Of a DNA stretch of 64,000 bases, positions 45,123 through 54,049 are shown in pieces. Position 1 is the stretch's first letter. Each line of letters starts with the position of its first letter. The stretch spans positions 3,720,001-3,784,000 of the forward strand of contig NZ_VFNU01000001.1 of NCBI RefSeq assembly GCF_006715725.1. The letters are read 5' to 3'. Under the pieces are notes generated by a model. That model did not search any database and was not told where the DNA came from. It worked only from the letters and a program-made list of their open reading frames with translations. This DNA comes from Nocardioides sp. SLBN-35. Its GTDB lineage: Bacteria; Actinomycetota; Actinomycetes; Propionibacteriales; Nocardioidaceae. The translations under genes were made by a program, and so were the position numbers.

Positions 45123-45467
45123 TCAGCCGGGCGGCCAGCCCATCGGACGCCCGGCGAGCACGTGGCAGTGGGTGTGGAAGACCGTCTGCCCGACGCCGGC
45201 ACCGGTGTTGAAGACGAGCCGGTAGTCGTCGTACCCCTCACCGGTGGCGACACTGCGCGCGGTGGTGGCGATCTCGGCGAACATCGAGGCGTCGGCGGTG
45301 GCCGAGGCGGCGGCGTTCGGCTCGTGGTCGCGCGGCACCACGAGGACGTGCAGGGGTGCCTGCGGGTTGATGTCGCGGAAGGCGACCGTGCGCTCGCCGG
45401 TGTGGAAGATCTCGGCCGGGATGTCACCGGCGACGATCTTGCAGAACAGGCAGTCGGGATCCGTCAC
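45123..45467 (-). CDS. HIT family (HINT-like) nucleotide hydrolase
   Basis: A 114-residue HIT-triad protein: DPDCLFCKIVAGDIPAE, FRDINPQAPLHVLVVPRDH, and catalytic HTHCHVLAGRPMGW. HINT-like members hydrolyse aminoacyl- or other adenylates. GTG 45467 gives the common VTDPDCLFC start; GTG 45476 would add three residues. It precedes phoH by 109 bp on the same strand, as in related genomes. Confidence 0.93.
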   Translation of the reverse strand: MTDPDCLFCKIVAGDIPAEIFHTGERTVAFRDINPQAPLHVLVVPRDHEPNAAASATADASMFAEIATTARSVATGEGYDDYRLVFNTGAGVGQTVFHTHCHVLAGRPMGWPPG

Positions 45468-45500
45468 GAGCCCCACCCTAGGACCTCGCGCGATGCCGGC

Positions 45501-46373
45501 TCACCACTCCCACCGCACGCCGAGGTAGCCGGGCCCGAAGGCGGTCTGCCGGTAGTGCACGCTGGTCCCGCCGGCGAGCTCGACCGGCCAGCTGTGGCTC
45601 AGCCCGCCCTCGGAGAAGTACACCCAGCACCGCGAAGGAGTCCGGTCGGCGTGGAACCGCACCCAGACCAGGGCTTCCTCGAGACGCTGCTCGGCGGCCA
45701 ACGCGTAGTCGGTCTCCAGGTCCAGTCCGTCGGTCGTCGCCTCGATCTCGGTCACCGTCGACTCGCCCAGTGCGAGCGGCCGCTCGAAGACCAGCCGTGA
45801 GCCGCGGATGCCGTTCTCGACGTCGTAGGTCTCCTCGATCGTGCATCCGGCGACCGCGGTCATGACGACGGCGTTCTCCTGGGTCCCGACGTCGGGGCCG
45901 ACGAACAGGGTGACGCCGTCGACGCCCTCCCGGTCGGCGACGACGACCTGACGGACCCGCGCCCGGAGGATCTCGCCCCGGGCTCCCACGTCGACCACGA
46001 GGTGGGAGGAGACCCGGCAGACGTCCTCCTCCCCGATCACCGACTCGACCGCGGGGTCGCCCAGGAGCTCGTCGAAGGGCTCGACCGCGCCGACGCGCCG
46101 ACGCAGCCGGCCGGACAGCCGCCGGCTCAGGGCGCCGTCCTCGAGGCCGAGGAGGGCCTCCAGCTCGGGGATCGCCTCGAGCGAGGCGGCACGTTCGGGC
46201 TCGCGCTGCCCGGAGCGCCAGTAGGACAGCGCGGTGAGGGACACGGGGTGGCCGAGCGCGGCGAGCCGGTCGCGCAGGTGGGTCAGCGTGGCGCCACGAC
46301 GCTCCATCGCGGCCCCGAGGGCCTCGGCGAAGGTGGTCGGAGCGGTCCCGGAACGGTCTGCCACGCCGCCCAT
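45501..46373 (-). CDS. HTH-domain protein of unknown function
   Basis: A 290-residue protein. The first ~75 residues form an XRE-like helix-turn-helix: TFAEALGAAMERRGATLTHL, SLTALSYWRSGQREPERAAS. The rest (about 110-290) is a beta-rich domain with VFERPLALGESTVTEIEATTD and HSWPVELAGGTSVHYRQ that is not recognised. It may be a regulator with a ligand- or surface-sensing domain. It is divergent from a GerMN lipoprotein gene by 40 bp. An alternative GTG start 9 bases downstream is possible. Confidence 0.65.
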   Translation of the reverse strand: MGGVADRSGTAPTTFAEALGAAMERRGATLTHLRDRLAALGHPVSLTALSYWRSGQREPERAASLEAIPELEALLGLEDGALSRRLSGRLRRRVGAVEPFDELLGDPAVESVIGEEDVCRVSSHLVVDVGARGEILRARVRQVVVADREGVDGVTLFVGPDVGTQENAVVMTAVAGCTIEETYDVENGIRGSRLVFERPLALGESTVTEIEATTDGLDLETDYALAAEQRLEEALVWVRFHADRTPSRCWVYFSEGGLSHSWPVELAGGTSVHYRQTAFGPGYLGVRWEW

Positions 46374-46413
46374 GGTGCATCATCCGAGCCGCTGCATCGG
46401 AGAGGATCGAGGC

Positions 46414-47319
46414 ATGACCTTCCCCCGCACCCTCGTCGCCGCCGGCGCCGTCCTCGCCCTGGGCGTGCTGGCCGGTTGCGGTGACGACGACCCTGCCGCC
46501 GAGCCGACGCCCAACGCGCCGACGTCCGATGTCGCCACCGGCAGCGCCACCGGCAGCGCCGCTGGGACGCCGTCGGCGACCGGCAGCCCGGACGACGAGG
46601 CGTCGGCCGTGCCGGCGTACTACGCGGGCGAGACGCCGCAGGGCGACCGGCTCTACCGCGAGTTCATCCAGGTCGCCGGCGCCGACCGGCTGGTCGCGAC
46701 CGCCGCCGCGGTCACCAGCGGCGACCCGGTCGATCCCGACTACCGCACGCTGTGGCCGAAGGGCCGGTTCGCGTCGGTGACGAGGTCCGCGGACGCGATC
46801 GAGGTCGGCCTGGCCGACGACACCTGGCTCACGGGCGGCTCGCTGCAGCCCGCCCGGGCGAAGCTCGCCGTCCAGCAGCTCGTCTACTCCCTGCAGGGAG
46901 CGGTCGGCGAGCGGCTCCCGCTCCGGGTGACGTACGACGGCAAGCCGGCCGCCACCCTGCTCGGAGTGCCCGTCGGTGACGGCCTGAGAGCCGCTCCCGA
47001 GCTCGACGTCCTGGCCCTGGTCAACGTCACCGAGCCCGCGGAGGGCACCGCGGTCAGCGACACCTTCACCGCCTCCGGCCGCGCCAGCTCCTTCGAGGCG
47101 ACGGTGCCCTGGGAGATCCAGGACTCCTCGGGCAAGGTCGTCCTCGAGAACTCCGCCATGGCGGACGGCTGGATCGACAAGCTCTGGCCGTGGACCACGC
47201 AGGTCGACGTGAGCGAGCTGCCGCCGGGCAGCTACACCTTCGTCGCCCGCACCGACGACCCGTCGGGCGGCGAGGGTGGCGGGCCGACCGAGGACACGAA
47301 GCGGATCACGGTCGAGTGA
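46414..47319 (+). CDS. GerMN-Gmad2 domain lipoprotein
   Basis: A 301-residue lipoprotein with lipobox LAGC (Cys22), a Thr/Ser/Ala linker, a GerMN-type domain (PAYYAGETPQGDRLYREF ... DPDYRTLWPKG, about 65-200) and a C-terminal Gmad2 immunoglobulin-like domain (LALVNVTEPAEGTAVSDTFT ... PPGSYTFVARTDDPSGGEGG). The pair is named for spore germination proteins but is common in non-sporing actinobacteria. It follows AGAGGA by seven bases. GTGA overlap with the next gene. Confidence 0.85.
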   Translation: MTFPRTLVAAGAVLALGVLAGCGDDDPAAEPTPNAPTSDVATGSATGSAAGTPSATGSPDDEASAVPAYYAGETPQGDRLYREFIQVAGADRLVATAAAVTSGDPVDPDYRTLWPKGRFASVTRSADAIEVGLADDTWLTGGSLQPARAKLAVQQLVYSLQGAVGERLPLRVTYDGKPAATLLGVPVGDGLRAAPELDVLALVNVTEPAEGTAVSDTFTASGRASSFEATVPWEIQDSSGKVVLENSAMADGWIDKLWPWTTQVDVSELPPGSYTFVARTDDPSGGEGGGPTEDTKRITVE

Positions 47320-48368
47320 GGTTCTCGCGGCGCCGGCTGAACCGGACGCTCCTGCTGCGCCAGCACCTGCTCGAGCGGGTGACGATGGAGCCGGCCGCGA
47401 TGGTCGGGCACCTGGTCGGGCTGCAGGCGCAGGAGCCGCTGTCGCCGTACCTCTCCCTCGCGGCGCGGCTCACCGACCTCGACCCACACGCCGTGAGCGC
47501 GGCGATCGAGGACCGCTCGCTGGTGCGGATCCTCAGCCTGCGCGACACCGTCCACCTCCACCTGCCCGCCGACGCGGTCACCCTGCCCGTGTGGGCGGCG
47601 CCGGTGCGCGAGCGTGAGATGAAGGTGAGCCAGTCGATCGGTACGGCGCGCGAGGTCGACCGCGCGGCCTTCTCGGCCGCCGTCCGCGAGGTCCTGGCCG
47701 ACGGCCCGCTCCCCCAGCGCCAGCTCGGCGCGGCGCTCGCCGAGCGGTTCCCCGCCTACACCGCCACCCAGCTGGGCCAGGTCGCCCGGGTCGCCGAGGT
47801 GCTCGTCCAGCTGCCCCCGCGGGGCTGCTGGAAGCCGACCGGGTCGACCGCCGTCGCCTACGACCACGCCGAGCGCTGGACCGACCTGCCCCTGGCCGCG
47901 CCCGACGTACCGTCCCTCGTGCGTCGCTACCTCGCGGCCTTCGGCCCCGGCACCGCCGCCGACGTCACGGCCTGGTCCGGCATCACCCGCCTGGGGCCGG
48001 TCGTCAAGGCGATGGACGACCTCGAGGTGCACGAGGACGAGGACGGCAAGGCGCTGTACGACGTACCGGGCGCCCCCATCGCCGACGAGGACGCGCCCGC
48101 GCCCGTGCGGCTGCTCGGCAACTACGACAACGTCTGGCTCTCCCACGCCGGTCGCGACCGGGTGACCGCACCCGAGCACCGCCGGCTGTGGATGGGCGTC
48201 AACGGCGCCCAGGCCCTGTCGATCTACGCCGACGGCTGGCTGGCCGGCCTGTGGCGGGTCGAGGACGGCCGGGTCGTGGTCGTCGAGCTGGTCCGGGAGC
48301 TGACCCGGTCCGAGCGCGCCGGGCTGGACGAGGAGATCGGGCGGGTCGAGGCGCTGCTGGCCCGCTGA
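47316..48368 (+). CDS. Winged-helix DNA-binding protein, AlkZ/YcaQ-like (HTH_42)
   Basis: A 350-residue protein of the HTH_42 family with tandem winged-helix folds. RRRLNRTLLLRQHLLERV and HLVGLQAQEPLSPYLSLAAR contain the Q-x-Q motif (GLQAQ) that is catalytic in the interstrand-crosslink glycosylases AlkZ and YcaQ. Later features are LRDTVHLHLPADA and LLGNYDNVWLSHAGRDRV. It may repair alkylated or crosslinked DNA. Start GTG 47316 overlaps the GerMN gene stop. A hairpin terminator follows. Confidence 0.85.
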   Translation: MRFSRRRLNRTLLLRQHLLERVTMEPAAMVGHLVGLQAQEPLSPYLSLAARLTDLDPHAVSAAIEDRSLVRILSLRDTVHLHLPADAVTLPVWAAPVREREMKVSQSIGTAREVDRAAFSAAVREVLADGPLPQRQLGAALAERFPAYTATQLGQVARVAEVLVQLPPRGCWKPTGSTAVAYDHAERWTDLPLAAPDVPSLVRRYLAAFGPGTAADVTAWSGITRLGPVVKAMDDLEVHEDEDGKALYDVPGAPIADEDAPAPVRLLGNYDNVWLSHAGRDRVTAPEHRRLWMGVNGAQALSIYADGWLAGLWRVEDGRVVVVELVRELTRSERAGLDEEIGRVEALLAR

Positions 48369-48370
48369 GT

Positions 48371-48398
48371 TGTTGCGGTTTGGGACCAAACCGCAACA
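48371..48398. terminator. Bidirectional hairpin terminator
   Basis: TGTTGCGGTTTGG and CCAAACCGCAACA form a 13-bp perfect arm pair separated by GA, followed by TTTC. It lies two bases past the stop of the AlkZ-like gene and 36 bp past the rsmE stop, between convergent genes. Confidence 0.8.
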
Positions 48399-48433
48399 TT
48401 TCGGGCCGTCCAGCTGCGGTTCGTGCCCAATCC

Positions 48434-49186
48434 CTAACTGGTCAGACCACCCCAGCGGCGGGTCCGCGACAGCAGTGCGGCGACCGCGGCGACGCCGGCG
48501 GTGGAGGTGCGCAGCACCTCGGCACCGAGGCGTACGGCGACCGCGCCCTGCGCCACGAACCGGCCGACCTCCTCCTCGGTGAGCCCGCCCTCCGGTCCGA
48601 CCACGACGACCAGGTCGCCGTCGGCGGGCAGGGCGAGGGCGCCGAGTGGCTCGGTGGCGTCCTCGTGGAGGACGACCGCGACGTCGGCGGAGCCGATCAG
48701 GTCGGCCACCTCGTCGGTCCCGGCGAGCGGCAGCACGGTCGGGTGCCAGGCGCGGCGGGCCTGCTTGGCCGCCTCGCGGGCGGTCGCCTGCCACTTGGCG
48801 TGCGACTTGGCGGCGCGCTCGCCCTTCCAGACGGCGACGCTGCGGGCGGCGGCCCACGGGACGATCCGGGCGACCCCGATCTCGGTGAGGACCTCGACGG
48901 CGAGCTCGCCGCGCTCACCCTTGGGCAGCGCCTGCACGACGGTGACCGACGGCCGGGGCTCGGGATGGTCCTCGACCGCGGTGACGCTGACGGTGAACGC
49001 CCGCTTGGCGGTGGCGGTCACCTCGCCGGTCGCGACCAGGCCCAGCCCGTCGGTGAGCAGCAGCCGCTCCCCCACCCGCAGCCGTCGTACGACGACCGCG
49101 TGGTGTGCCTCGTCGCCCTCGACGGTGACCGCGTCACCGGGGCCCACGCCGCCGAGCGACGCGACGAGGTGCTGGGGCAGCGTCAT
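48434..49186 (-). CDS. rsmE: 16S rRNA (uracil1498-N3)-methyltransferase RsmE
   Basis: A 250-residue SPOUT methyltransferase. An N-terminal PUA-like domain (DEAHHAVVVRRLRVGE) precedes a knotted SAM domain with VVVVGPEGGLTEEEV and VRLGAEVLRTSTAGVAAVAAL. It methylates U1498 of 16S rRNA. It is 15 bp after dnaJ on the same strand, in the conserved hrcA-dnaJ-rsmE order. Confidence 0.94.
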   Translation of the reverse strand: MTLPQHLVASLGGVGPGDAVTVEGDEAHHAVVVRRLRVGERLLLTDGLGLVATGEVTATAKRAFTVSVTAVEDHPEPRPSVTVVQALPKGERGELAVEVLTEIGVARIVPWAAARSVAVWKGERAAKSHAKWQATAREAAKQARRAWHPTVLPLAGTDEVADLIGSADVAVVLHEDATEPLGALALPADGDLVVVVGPEGGLTEEEVGRFVAQGAVAVRLGAEVLRTSTAGVAAVAALLSRTRRWGGLTS

Positions 49187-49201
49187 GTGCTCAGCCGTGG
49201 G

Positions 49202-50362
49202 TCAGTGCGCGGTGAACGCGTCGCGGAGCCGGCCGAACATGGTCTTGTGGGCCGGGCGGACGTCGCCGGTCGGCTGCTCCTCTCCGCGGATCGCCGCCAG
49301 CTCGCGAAGCAGCTCCTCCTGGCGGGGGTCGAGCCGGGTCGGGGTGTCGACGGCGATGGTGACGGCGAGGTCGCCGCGCCCGCCACGCAGACCGGGGACG
49401 CCGCGGCCGCGGAGCAGGACCTGGTGGCCGGACTGGGTGCCGGCGGGGACCTGCAGGTCGAAGGAGCGCTCGACGTCCGCGCTCGCGTCGAGGTCGGCCT
49501 CGAGGGTGGGCAGCTCGATCGTCGTACCGAGGGCGGCGGCGGTCATCGGCACCGACACGGCGCAGTGCAGGTCGTTGCCGTGGCGCTCGAAGACCTCGTG
49601 CGGCGCGACGTGGATCTCGACGTACAGGTCGCCGGCGGGGCCGCCGCCGGGACCGACCTCGCCCTGCTCGCTGAGCTGGACGCGAGTGCCGTTGTCGACG
49701 CCGGCGGGGATCTTGACGGTGAGGGTACGACGCGAGCGGACCCGACCATCGCCCGCACACTCGCGGCACGGGTCGGGGATCACGGTGCCGAATCCGCGGC
49801 ACGCCGCGCACGGGCGCAGCGTGCGGATCTCGCCGAGGAAGGAGCGCTGGACGTGGGCGACCTCGCCCTGGCCGTGGCAGGTCTCGCACGGAACCGGGTG
49901 GCTGCCGGGGGCGGCGCCCTCGCCGCCGCAGGTGGTGCACCGCACGGCGGTGTCGACCTTGAGCTCGCGGGAGACGCCGAAGGCGGCCTCGGCGAGCTCG
50001 ACCTCGATCCGGATCAGGGCGTCCTGACCGCGCCGCACGCGCGGCCGCGGACCGCGGCCACCGCCCTGCGCGCCACCTTGGCCGCCGAAGAAGGCGTCCA
50101 TGATGTCGGTGAACGAGAAGCCCGCGCCCTGACCGCCGAAGCCGCCGCCGAACGGGTCGCCGCCGCGGTCGTAGGCCGCCCGCTTCTGCGGGTCGGAGAG
50201 CACCTCGTAGGCGGCGGTGACCTGCTTGAACCGCTCCTGGCTCTCCGGGTCCGGGTTGACGTCCGGGTGGAGCTGGCGGGCGAGCTTGCGGTAGGCCTTC
50301 TTGATGGCGTCGGCGTCGGCGTCGCGACCGACGCCCAGCAGCTCGTAGGGGTCCTGGCTCAC
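49202..50362 (-). CDS. dnaJ: Molecular chaperone DnaJ
   Basis: A 386-residue class I DnaJ co-chaperone for DnaK. The J domain has [20 protein letters not shown] and the HPD motif in [12 protein letters not shown] Gly/Phe-rich region (about 70-105) and a four-repeat zinc domain ([32 protein letters not shown]) follow, then beta-sandwich substrate domains. GTG 50362 is the right start, as the frame upstream is the antisense of hrcA. It lies 11 bp after hrcA, so it shares the CIRCE-controlled promoter. Confidence 0.95.
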   Translation of the reverse strand: MSQDPYELLGVGRDADADAIKKAYRKLARQLHPDVNPDPESQERFKQVTAAYEVLSDPQKRAAYDRGGDPFGGGFGGQGAGFSFTDIMDAFFGGQGGAQGGGRGPRPRVRRGQDALIRIEVELAEAAFGVSRELKVDTAVRCTTCGGEGAAPGSHPVPCETCHGQGEVAHVQRSFLGEIRTLRPCAACRGFGTVIPDPCRECAGDGRVRSRRTLTVKIPAGVDNGTRVQLSEQGEVGPGGGPAGDLYVEIHVAPHEVFERHGNDLHCAVSVPMTAAALGTTIELPTLEADLDASADVERSFDLQVPAGTQSGHQVLLRGRGVPGLRGGRGDLAVTIAVDTPTRLDPRQEELLRELAAIRGEEQPTGDVRPAHKTMFGRLRDAFTAH

Positions 50363-50373
50363 TTCTCTTCTTC

Positions 50374-51399
50374 TCAGCTCTCGTCGAGGATGCGGGAGAC
50401 GTAGCGCGCCACGGCACGCACCGCCGCCATCGTTCCGGGGTAGTCCATGCGGGTGGGGCCGACGATCCCGAGCGCGGCGAGCGCGTCGTCGGGGCCGTAG
50501 CCGGTGGCGACCACGCTGGTGGAGGCGAGGTTCTCGTAGGGGCCCTCGGCGCCGATGCGGACCGTCACCGCACCGCCGGAGGTCGCCTCGCCGAGCAGCT
50601 TGAGGAGCACGACCTGTTCCTCGAGCGCCTCGAGCAGCGGGCGGACCGAGGTCTCGAAGCTGTCGCCGAACCGGGCCAGGTTCGCCGTACCGCCGACGAC
50701 GACGCGCTCGTCGGAGCGGTGGTCGCTCATCGCCTCGACCAAGGTGTCGACGACGGCGACGGTGGGCGCGGAGGCCGTCGGGGTGCCCGCGTCGTCGCGG
50801 ACCAGGGCGAGGAGCGCGGTGGCGGCGTCGGCGATCACCTCGCCGGTGGCGGCGAGGTTGATCCGCGAGCGCAGGGTGGCGAGCTCGTCGTCGCTGATCT
50901 CGGCGTCGAGCTCGACGAGGCGCTGCTCGACACGGCCCGAGCTCAGGATCAGCACCAGCAGCAGCCGCACCGGCGTCAGCGCGACGACCTCGATGTGGCG
51001 CACGGTGGAGCGCGAGAGCGTGGGGTACTGCACGACGGCGACCTGCCGGGTCAGCTGCGCGAGCAGGCGGACCGAGCGGTTCACGACGTCGTCGAGGTCG
51101 ACCGCGCCCTCGAGGAATCCGGCGATCGCGCGGCGCTCGGCCTGAGTGGTCGGCTTGACCGTGGAGAGGCGGTCGACGAAGAGCCGGTAGCCCTTGTCGG
51201 TCGGCACCCGACCGGCGCTGGTGTGCGGCTGGTGGAGGTATCCCTCCTCCTCGAGCGCCGCCATGTCGTTGCGGATGGTGGCCGGCGAGACGTTGAGGTG
51301 GTGGCGCTCGACGAGCGCCTTGGAGCCGACCGGCTCCTCGGTCGAGACGTAGTCCTCGACGATCGCCCGCAGCACGGCGAGCCTGCGCTCCTCCTGCAT
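50374..51399 (-). CDS. hrcA: Heat-inducible transcription repressor HrcA
   Basis: A 341-residue repressor of the class I heat-shock genes. The N-terminal winged helix reads [40 protein letters not shown] and [20 protein letters not shown]. The body has the GAF-like and insertion domains of the family. ATG 51399 is preceded by AGGAGG-like GGAGGTGGGC. A CIRCE element 38 bp upstream indicates autorepression, relieved on heating. Confidence 0.95.
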   Translation of the reverse strand: MQEERRLAVLRAIVEDYVSTEEPVGSKALVERHHLNVSPATIRNDMAALEEEGYLHQPHTSAGRVPTDKGYRLFVDRLSTVKPTTQAERRAIAGFLEGAVDLDDVVNRSVRLLAQLTRQVAVVQYPTLSRSTVRHIEVVALTPVRLLLVLILSSGRVEQRLVELDAEISDDELATLRSRINLAATGEVIADAATALLALVRDDAGTPTASAPTVAVVDTLVEAMSDHRSDERVVVGGTANLARFGDSFETSVRPLLEALEEQVVLLKLLGEATSGGAVTVRIGAEGPYENLASTSVVATGYGPDDALAALGIVGPTRMDYPGTMAAVRAVARYVSRILDES

Positions 51400-51436
51400 G
51401 CCCACCTCCTGAACCTTCGCCGAGCCCCGTGGAACC

Positions 51437-51461
51437 TGGCACTCCACCGCCGGGAGTGCCA
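51437..51461. promoter_or_regulatory. CIRCE element (HrcA operator)
   Basis: TGGCACTC - nine bases - GAGTGCCA matches the CIRCE inverted repeat with its exact 9-base spacer. A -10-like TAGGAT lies directly beside it (51462-51467, minus strand). HrcA bound here would block its own operon. Confidence 0.9.
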
Positions 51462-51530
51462 ATCCTAGCCCTGACCCGGTCGAATCCCCGGACCCGCGGG
51501 ACACGCCCTTCCCTCTCCAGCGCGATTCAA

Positions 51531-51549
51531 GTAGGTTAGGCTCACCTAA
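51531..51549. promoter_or_regulatory. IdeR/DtxR-type iron box
   Basis: GTAGGTTAGGCTCACCTAA fits the 19-bp DtxR/IdeR consensus. It overlaps a TAATAT -10 (51547-51552) for the gene at 51588, so iron-bound IdeR should repress it. An iron-related domain in that gene agrees. Confidence 0.85.
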
Positions 51550-51587
51550 TATCATCCAGGCTCACGACGGAGCTGCAAGGAGCGGAC

Positions 51588-52322
51588 ATGACGGTCGACC
51601 CCGGTCTCGACGTACGACGCCTCGCCGCTGCCGCGCGCAGCATCCTGGCCTGCCCGCTCGAGGTACAGCTCGTCGTCGACGGCCTCGACGACGTGACGGC
51701 CGGGCTCGACGACAGCCTGCTCGAGATGCAGGACCACGGCGGTCGCCCGGTCCTCTCCTGCCCCGCCGACTCCGCCCTCGCCATCGCCGCCACCGACGCC
51801 CGCGGCGCGCTGCTCACCCTCACGAGCGGCCTCGGCGCCGCCGGCTCCCCCGACCGCGACGCCACGCTGACCCTGTCCGGGCGCCTCGACGCGCTCGGTC
51901 TCGAGCAGTGCGAGTGCTGCGACGAGATCCGGATGCGGATCGGCGTCGAGCTCGACTTCGCGCTGCTCGCCCGGGCCAGCGCGCCGGACGACGCGCCCGA
52001 CGAGACCCGCGTCCGGGTGCCGCTCGCCGCGTTCACCTCCGCCGAGCACGACCTCAACCGCGGCTTCCTGCAGCGCTCCGCCGAGCACGCCAACCACTGC
52101 CACCAGGATGAGCTGCGCCGCGCCGTCGCCTCGATGACGCAGACGCGCCTCGGCGAGGTCGTCGGCGTCCAGCTCACCGGGCTGCGCCCCGAGGGCGTCG
52201 AGCTGCGCTGGGTCGACCTCACCGGCGCCCACCGCACCGTGCTCCGCTTCGCCACCGCCGCCTGCTCCGCGCAGGAGCTGGGCGAGCTGCTGCGCACCGA
52301 GCTGCACGCCGGCCTCTGCTGA
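51588..52322 (+). CDS. DUF2470 domain protein, iron-regulated
   Basis: A 244-residue protein. The N-terminal two-thirds resemble the split-barrel flavin/heme-binding fold found with DUF2470; the C-terminal DUF2470 part has FLQRSAEHANHCHQDELRRA and VGVQLTGLRPEGVELRWVDL. DUF2470 accompanies heme-degrading or flavin-reductase-like proteins (HugZ type). A CEC motif (QCECCDEIRMR) near residue 110 is unusual. The iron box upstream supports a role in heme or siderophore iron use. It starts 36 bp after the -10. Confidence 0.85.
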   Translation: MTVDPGLDVRRLAAAARSILACPLEVQLVVDGLDDVTAGLDDSLLEMQDHGGRPVLSCPADSALAIAATDARGALLTLTSGLGAAGSPDRDATLTLSGRLDALGLEQCECCDEIRMRIGVELDFALLARASAPDDAPDETRVRVPLAAFTSAEHDLNRGFLQRSAEHANHCHQDELRRAVASMTQTRLGEVVGVQLTGLRPEGVELRWVDLTGAHRTVLRFATAACSAQELGELLRTELHAGLC

Positions 52323-52349
52323 GCCGCTCCGGATCGCTACGGTGGACGC

Positions 52350-53126
52350 GTGCCGTTCACCGAGGTCGCGGACCGGGTCTGGGTCCGCCGCGTTCCGTCG
52401 TACGACGTCAACCTGGTCGCCGTCGGGGGCGAGCGGGGCCTGGTGGTCATCGACACGCTGGCCAGCGCCGCCGAGGCCCGCGCCGCCATCGCCGCGATCG
52501 GCGACCTGCGCGCCGGCCCGGTCGTCGCGGTCGTCAACACTCACGACCACTTCGACCACGTGCTCGGCAACGCCGCCTTCAAGGACCGCTACGACGACCT
52601 GCCGGTCCACGCGACCGACGAGGCCGCGGCCCGCACCGACCCCGCCGCACCGCCCGCCGACCACACCTTCTCCAGCGCCGCGGTCATCGACCTCGGCGAC
52701 CGTCAGCTCGAGCTCGTGCACCCCGGCCGCGGCCACACCGCCGGCGACCTCGTCGTCCGGGTCCCCGACGCCGACGTACTCCTCGCCGGCGACCTCGTCG
52801 AGGAGTCCGCTCCCCCGTCGATCGGCTCCGACTCCTGGCCGATGGACTGGCCGCAGACGCTCGACCTCGTCCTCGGCCTGACCACTCCCTCGACCGTCGT
52901 CGTACCCGGGCACGGCGGCGTGGTCGACCGGCGGTTCGTCGAGCAGCAGTGCGACGACCTGCGCGCCGTCGCCGAGACGATCCGCGAGCTCGCTGCCCGC
53001 GGCGTACCCGAGGCCGAGGCGCTCGGCGCCGCCGACTGGCCCTTCCCTCTCGAGGCGCTGCACCACGCGATCGGGCGGGGGTACGCGCAGCTGCCTCCGG
53101 CGCGGCGACAGCTGCCGCTGGCCTGA
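52350..53126 (+). CDS. MBL-fold metallo-hydrolase (glyoxalase II-like)
   Basis: A 258-residue MBL-fold enzyme: FTEVADRVWVRRVPSYDVNL, VVIDTLAS, NTHDHFDHVLGNAAF (HxHxDH), HPGRGHTAGDLVV, LLAGDLVEE and VVPGHGGVVD. It is of the class B beta-lactamase/glyoxalase II look with both metal sites likely filled. GTG 52350 is 28 bp past the DUF2470 stop, so it may be in the same iron-regulated unit. Substrate unknown. Confidence 0.88.
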   Translation: MPFTEVADRVWVRRVPSYDVNLVAVGGERGLVVIDTLASAAEARAAIAAIGDLRAGPVVAVVNTHDHFDHVLGNAAFKDRYDDLPVHATDEAAARTDPAAPPADHTFSSAAVIDLGDRQLELVHPGRGHTAGDLVVRVPDADVLLAGDLVEESAPPSIGSDSWPMDWPQTLDLVLGLTTPSTVVVPGHGGVVDRRFVEQQCDDLRAVAETIRELAARGVPEAEALGAADWPFPLEALHHAIGRGYAQLPPARRQLPLA

Positions 53127-53259
53127 GCTCCCACGTCGCAGGACCCGACCACCCGCGGCGCAGACCGGACGAGGTCCGCGCACAACGGATAGTCGCGGCG
53201 CGTCCTGCCTCCCTAACGTCCCCTCCCAATCTCTTCCCGAGAACAAGGAGGCAGGAACG

Positions 53260-54039
53260 ATGGGAGCACTCGACGCCCGCACGGCGATCGTGACCGGCGG
53301 CTCGACCCTGATCGGACACGGCGTGGTCCAGGCGCTCGCCGACGCCGGCGCGCACGTGGTCGTCGCAGACCTCGACGCCGCCGGCGCGGCCCCGGTCACC
53401 GGCGGTTCGGTGACCTTCCGGCGCACCGACGTCACCGACGACGACCAGGTCGCCGCGCTGGTGCGGGAGACCGCCGCGCAGCACGGCGGCATCGACGTCG
53501 TGGTCAACCTCGCCAGCGTCTACCTCGACGACGGACCCGCGACCTCCCGAGCCGACTGGCTCACCGCGCTGGACGTCAACGTGGTCTCGATGGTCGCCGT
53601 CGTCCAGGCCGCCCTCCCCTGGCTCCGCGCCAGCCGGCACGCCTCGGTCATCAACTTCGGTTCGGTCTCCTCGAAGGTCGCCCAGCCGGGCCGATGGACC
53701 TACCCGGCCAGCAAGGCGGCCGTCGTCCAGCTGACCCGCAGCATGGCGCTGGACCTCGCCGCCGACGGGATCCGGGTCAACTCGGTGAGCCCCGGCTGGA
53801 CCTGGTCGAAGATCATGGACCAGCTCTCCGGCGGCGACCGCGCGAAGACCGACGCCGTGGCCGCACCCTTCCACCTCACCGGCCGGGTGGCCGACCCCGC
53901 CGAGATCGGCGCCGTGGCGGCCTTCCTGGCCTCCGATGCGGCGTCCGTGGTCACCGGCGCGGACTGGGCGGTCGACGGCGGCTACTCGGCGCTCGGACCC
54001 GAGCAGGCACTGCCCGCGATCCCGCAGCTGATGGCGTGA
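53260..54039 (+). CDS. Short-chain dehydrogenase/reductase
   Basis: A 259-residue SDR with cofactor motif TGGSTLIGHGV, VVADLDAA, NLAS in place of NNAG, catalytic Ser in SVSS and YPASK (Tyr-x3-Lys). The end ADWAVDGGYS is typical. It oxidises or reduces an alcohol/ketone. A strong AAGGAGG stands nine bases before the ATG and opens a new transcription unit after a 133-bp gap. A flavin monooxygenase gene follows, pointing to shared oxidation of one compound. Confidence 0.92.
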   Translation: MGALDARTAIVTGGSTLIGHGVVQALADAGAHVVVADLDAAGAAPVTGGSVTFRRTDVTDDDQVAALVRETAAQHGGIDVVVNLASVYLDDGPATSRADWLTALDVNVVSMVAVVQAALPWLRASRHASVINFGSVSSKVAQPGRWTYPASKAAVVQLTRSMALDLAADGIRVNSVSPGWTWSKIMDQLSGGDRAKTDAVAAPFHLTGRVADPAEIGAVAAFLASDAASVVTGADWAVDGGYSALGPEQALPAIPQLMA

Positions 54040-54049
54040 GGTGGTCGGG

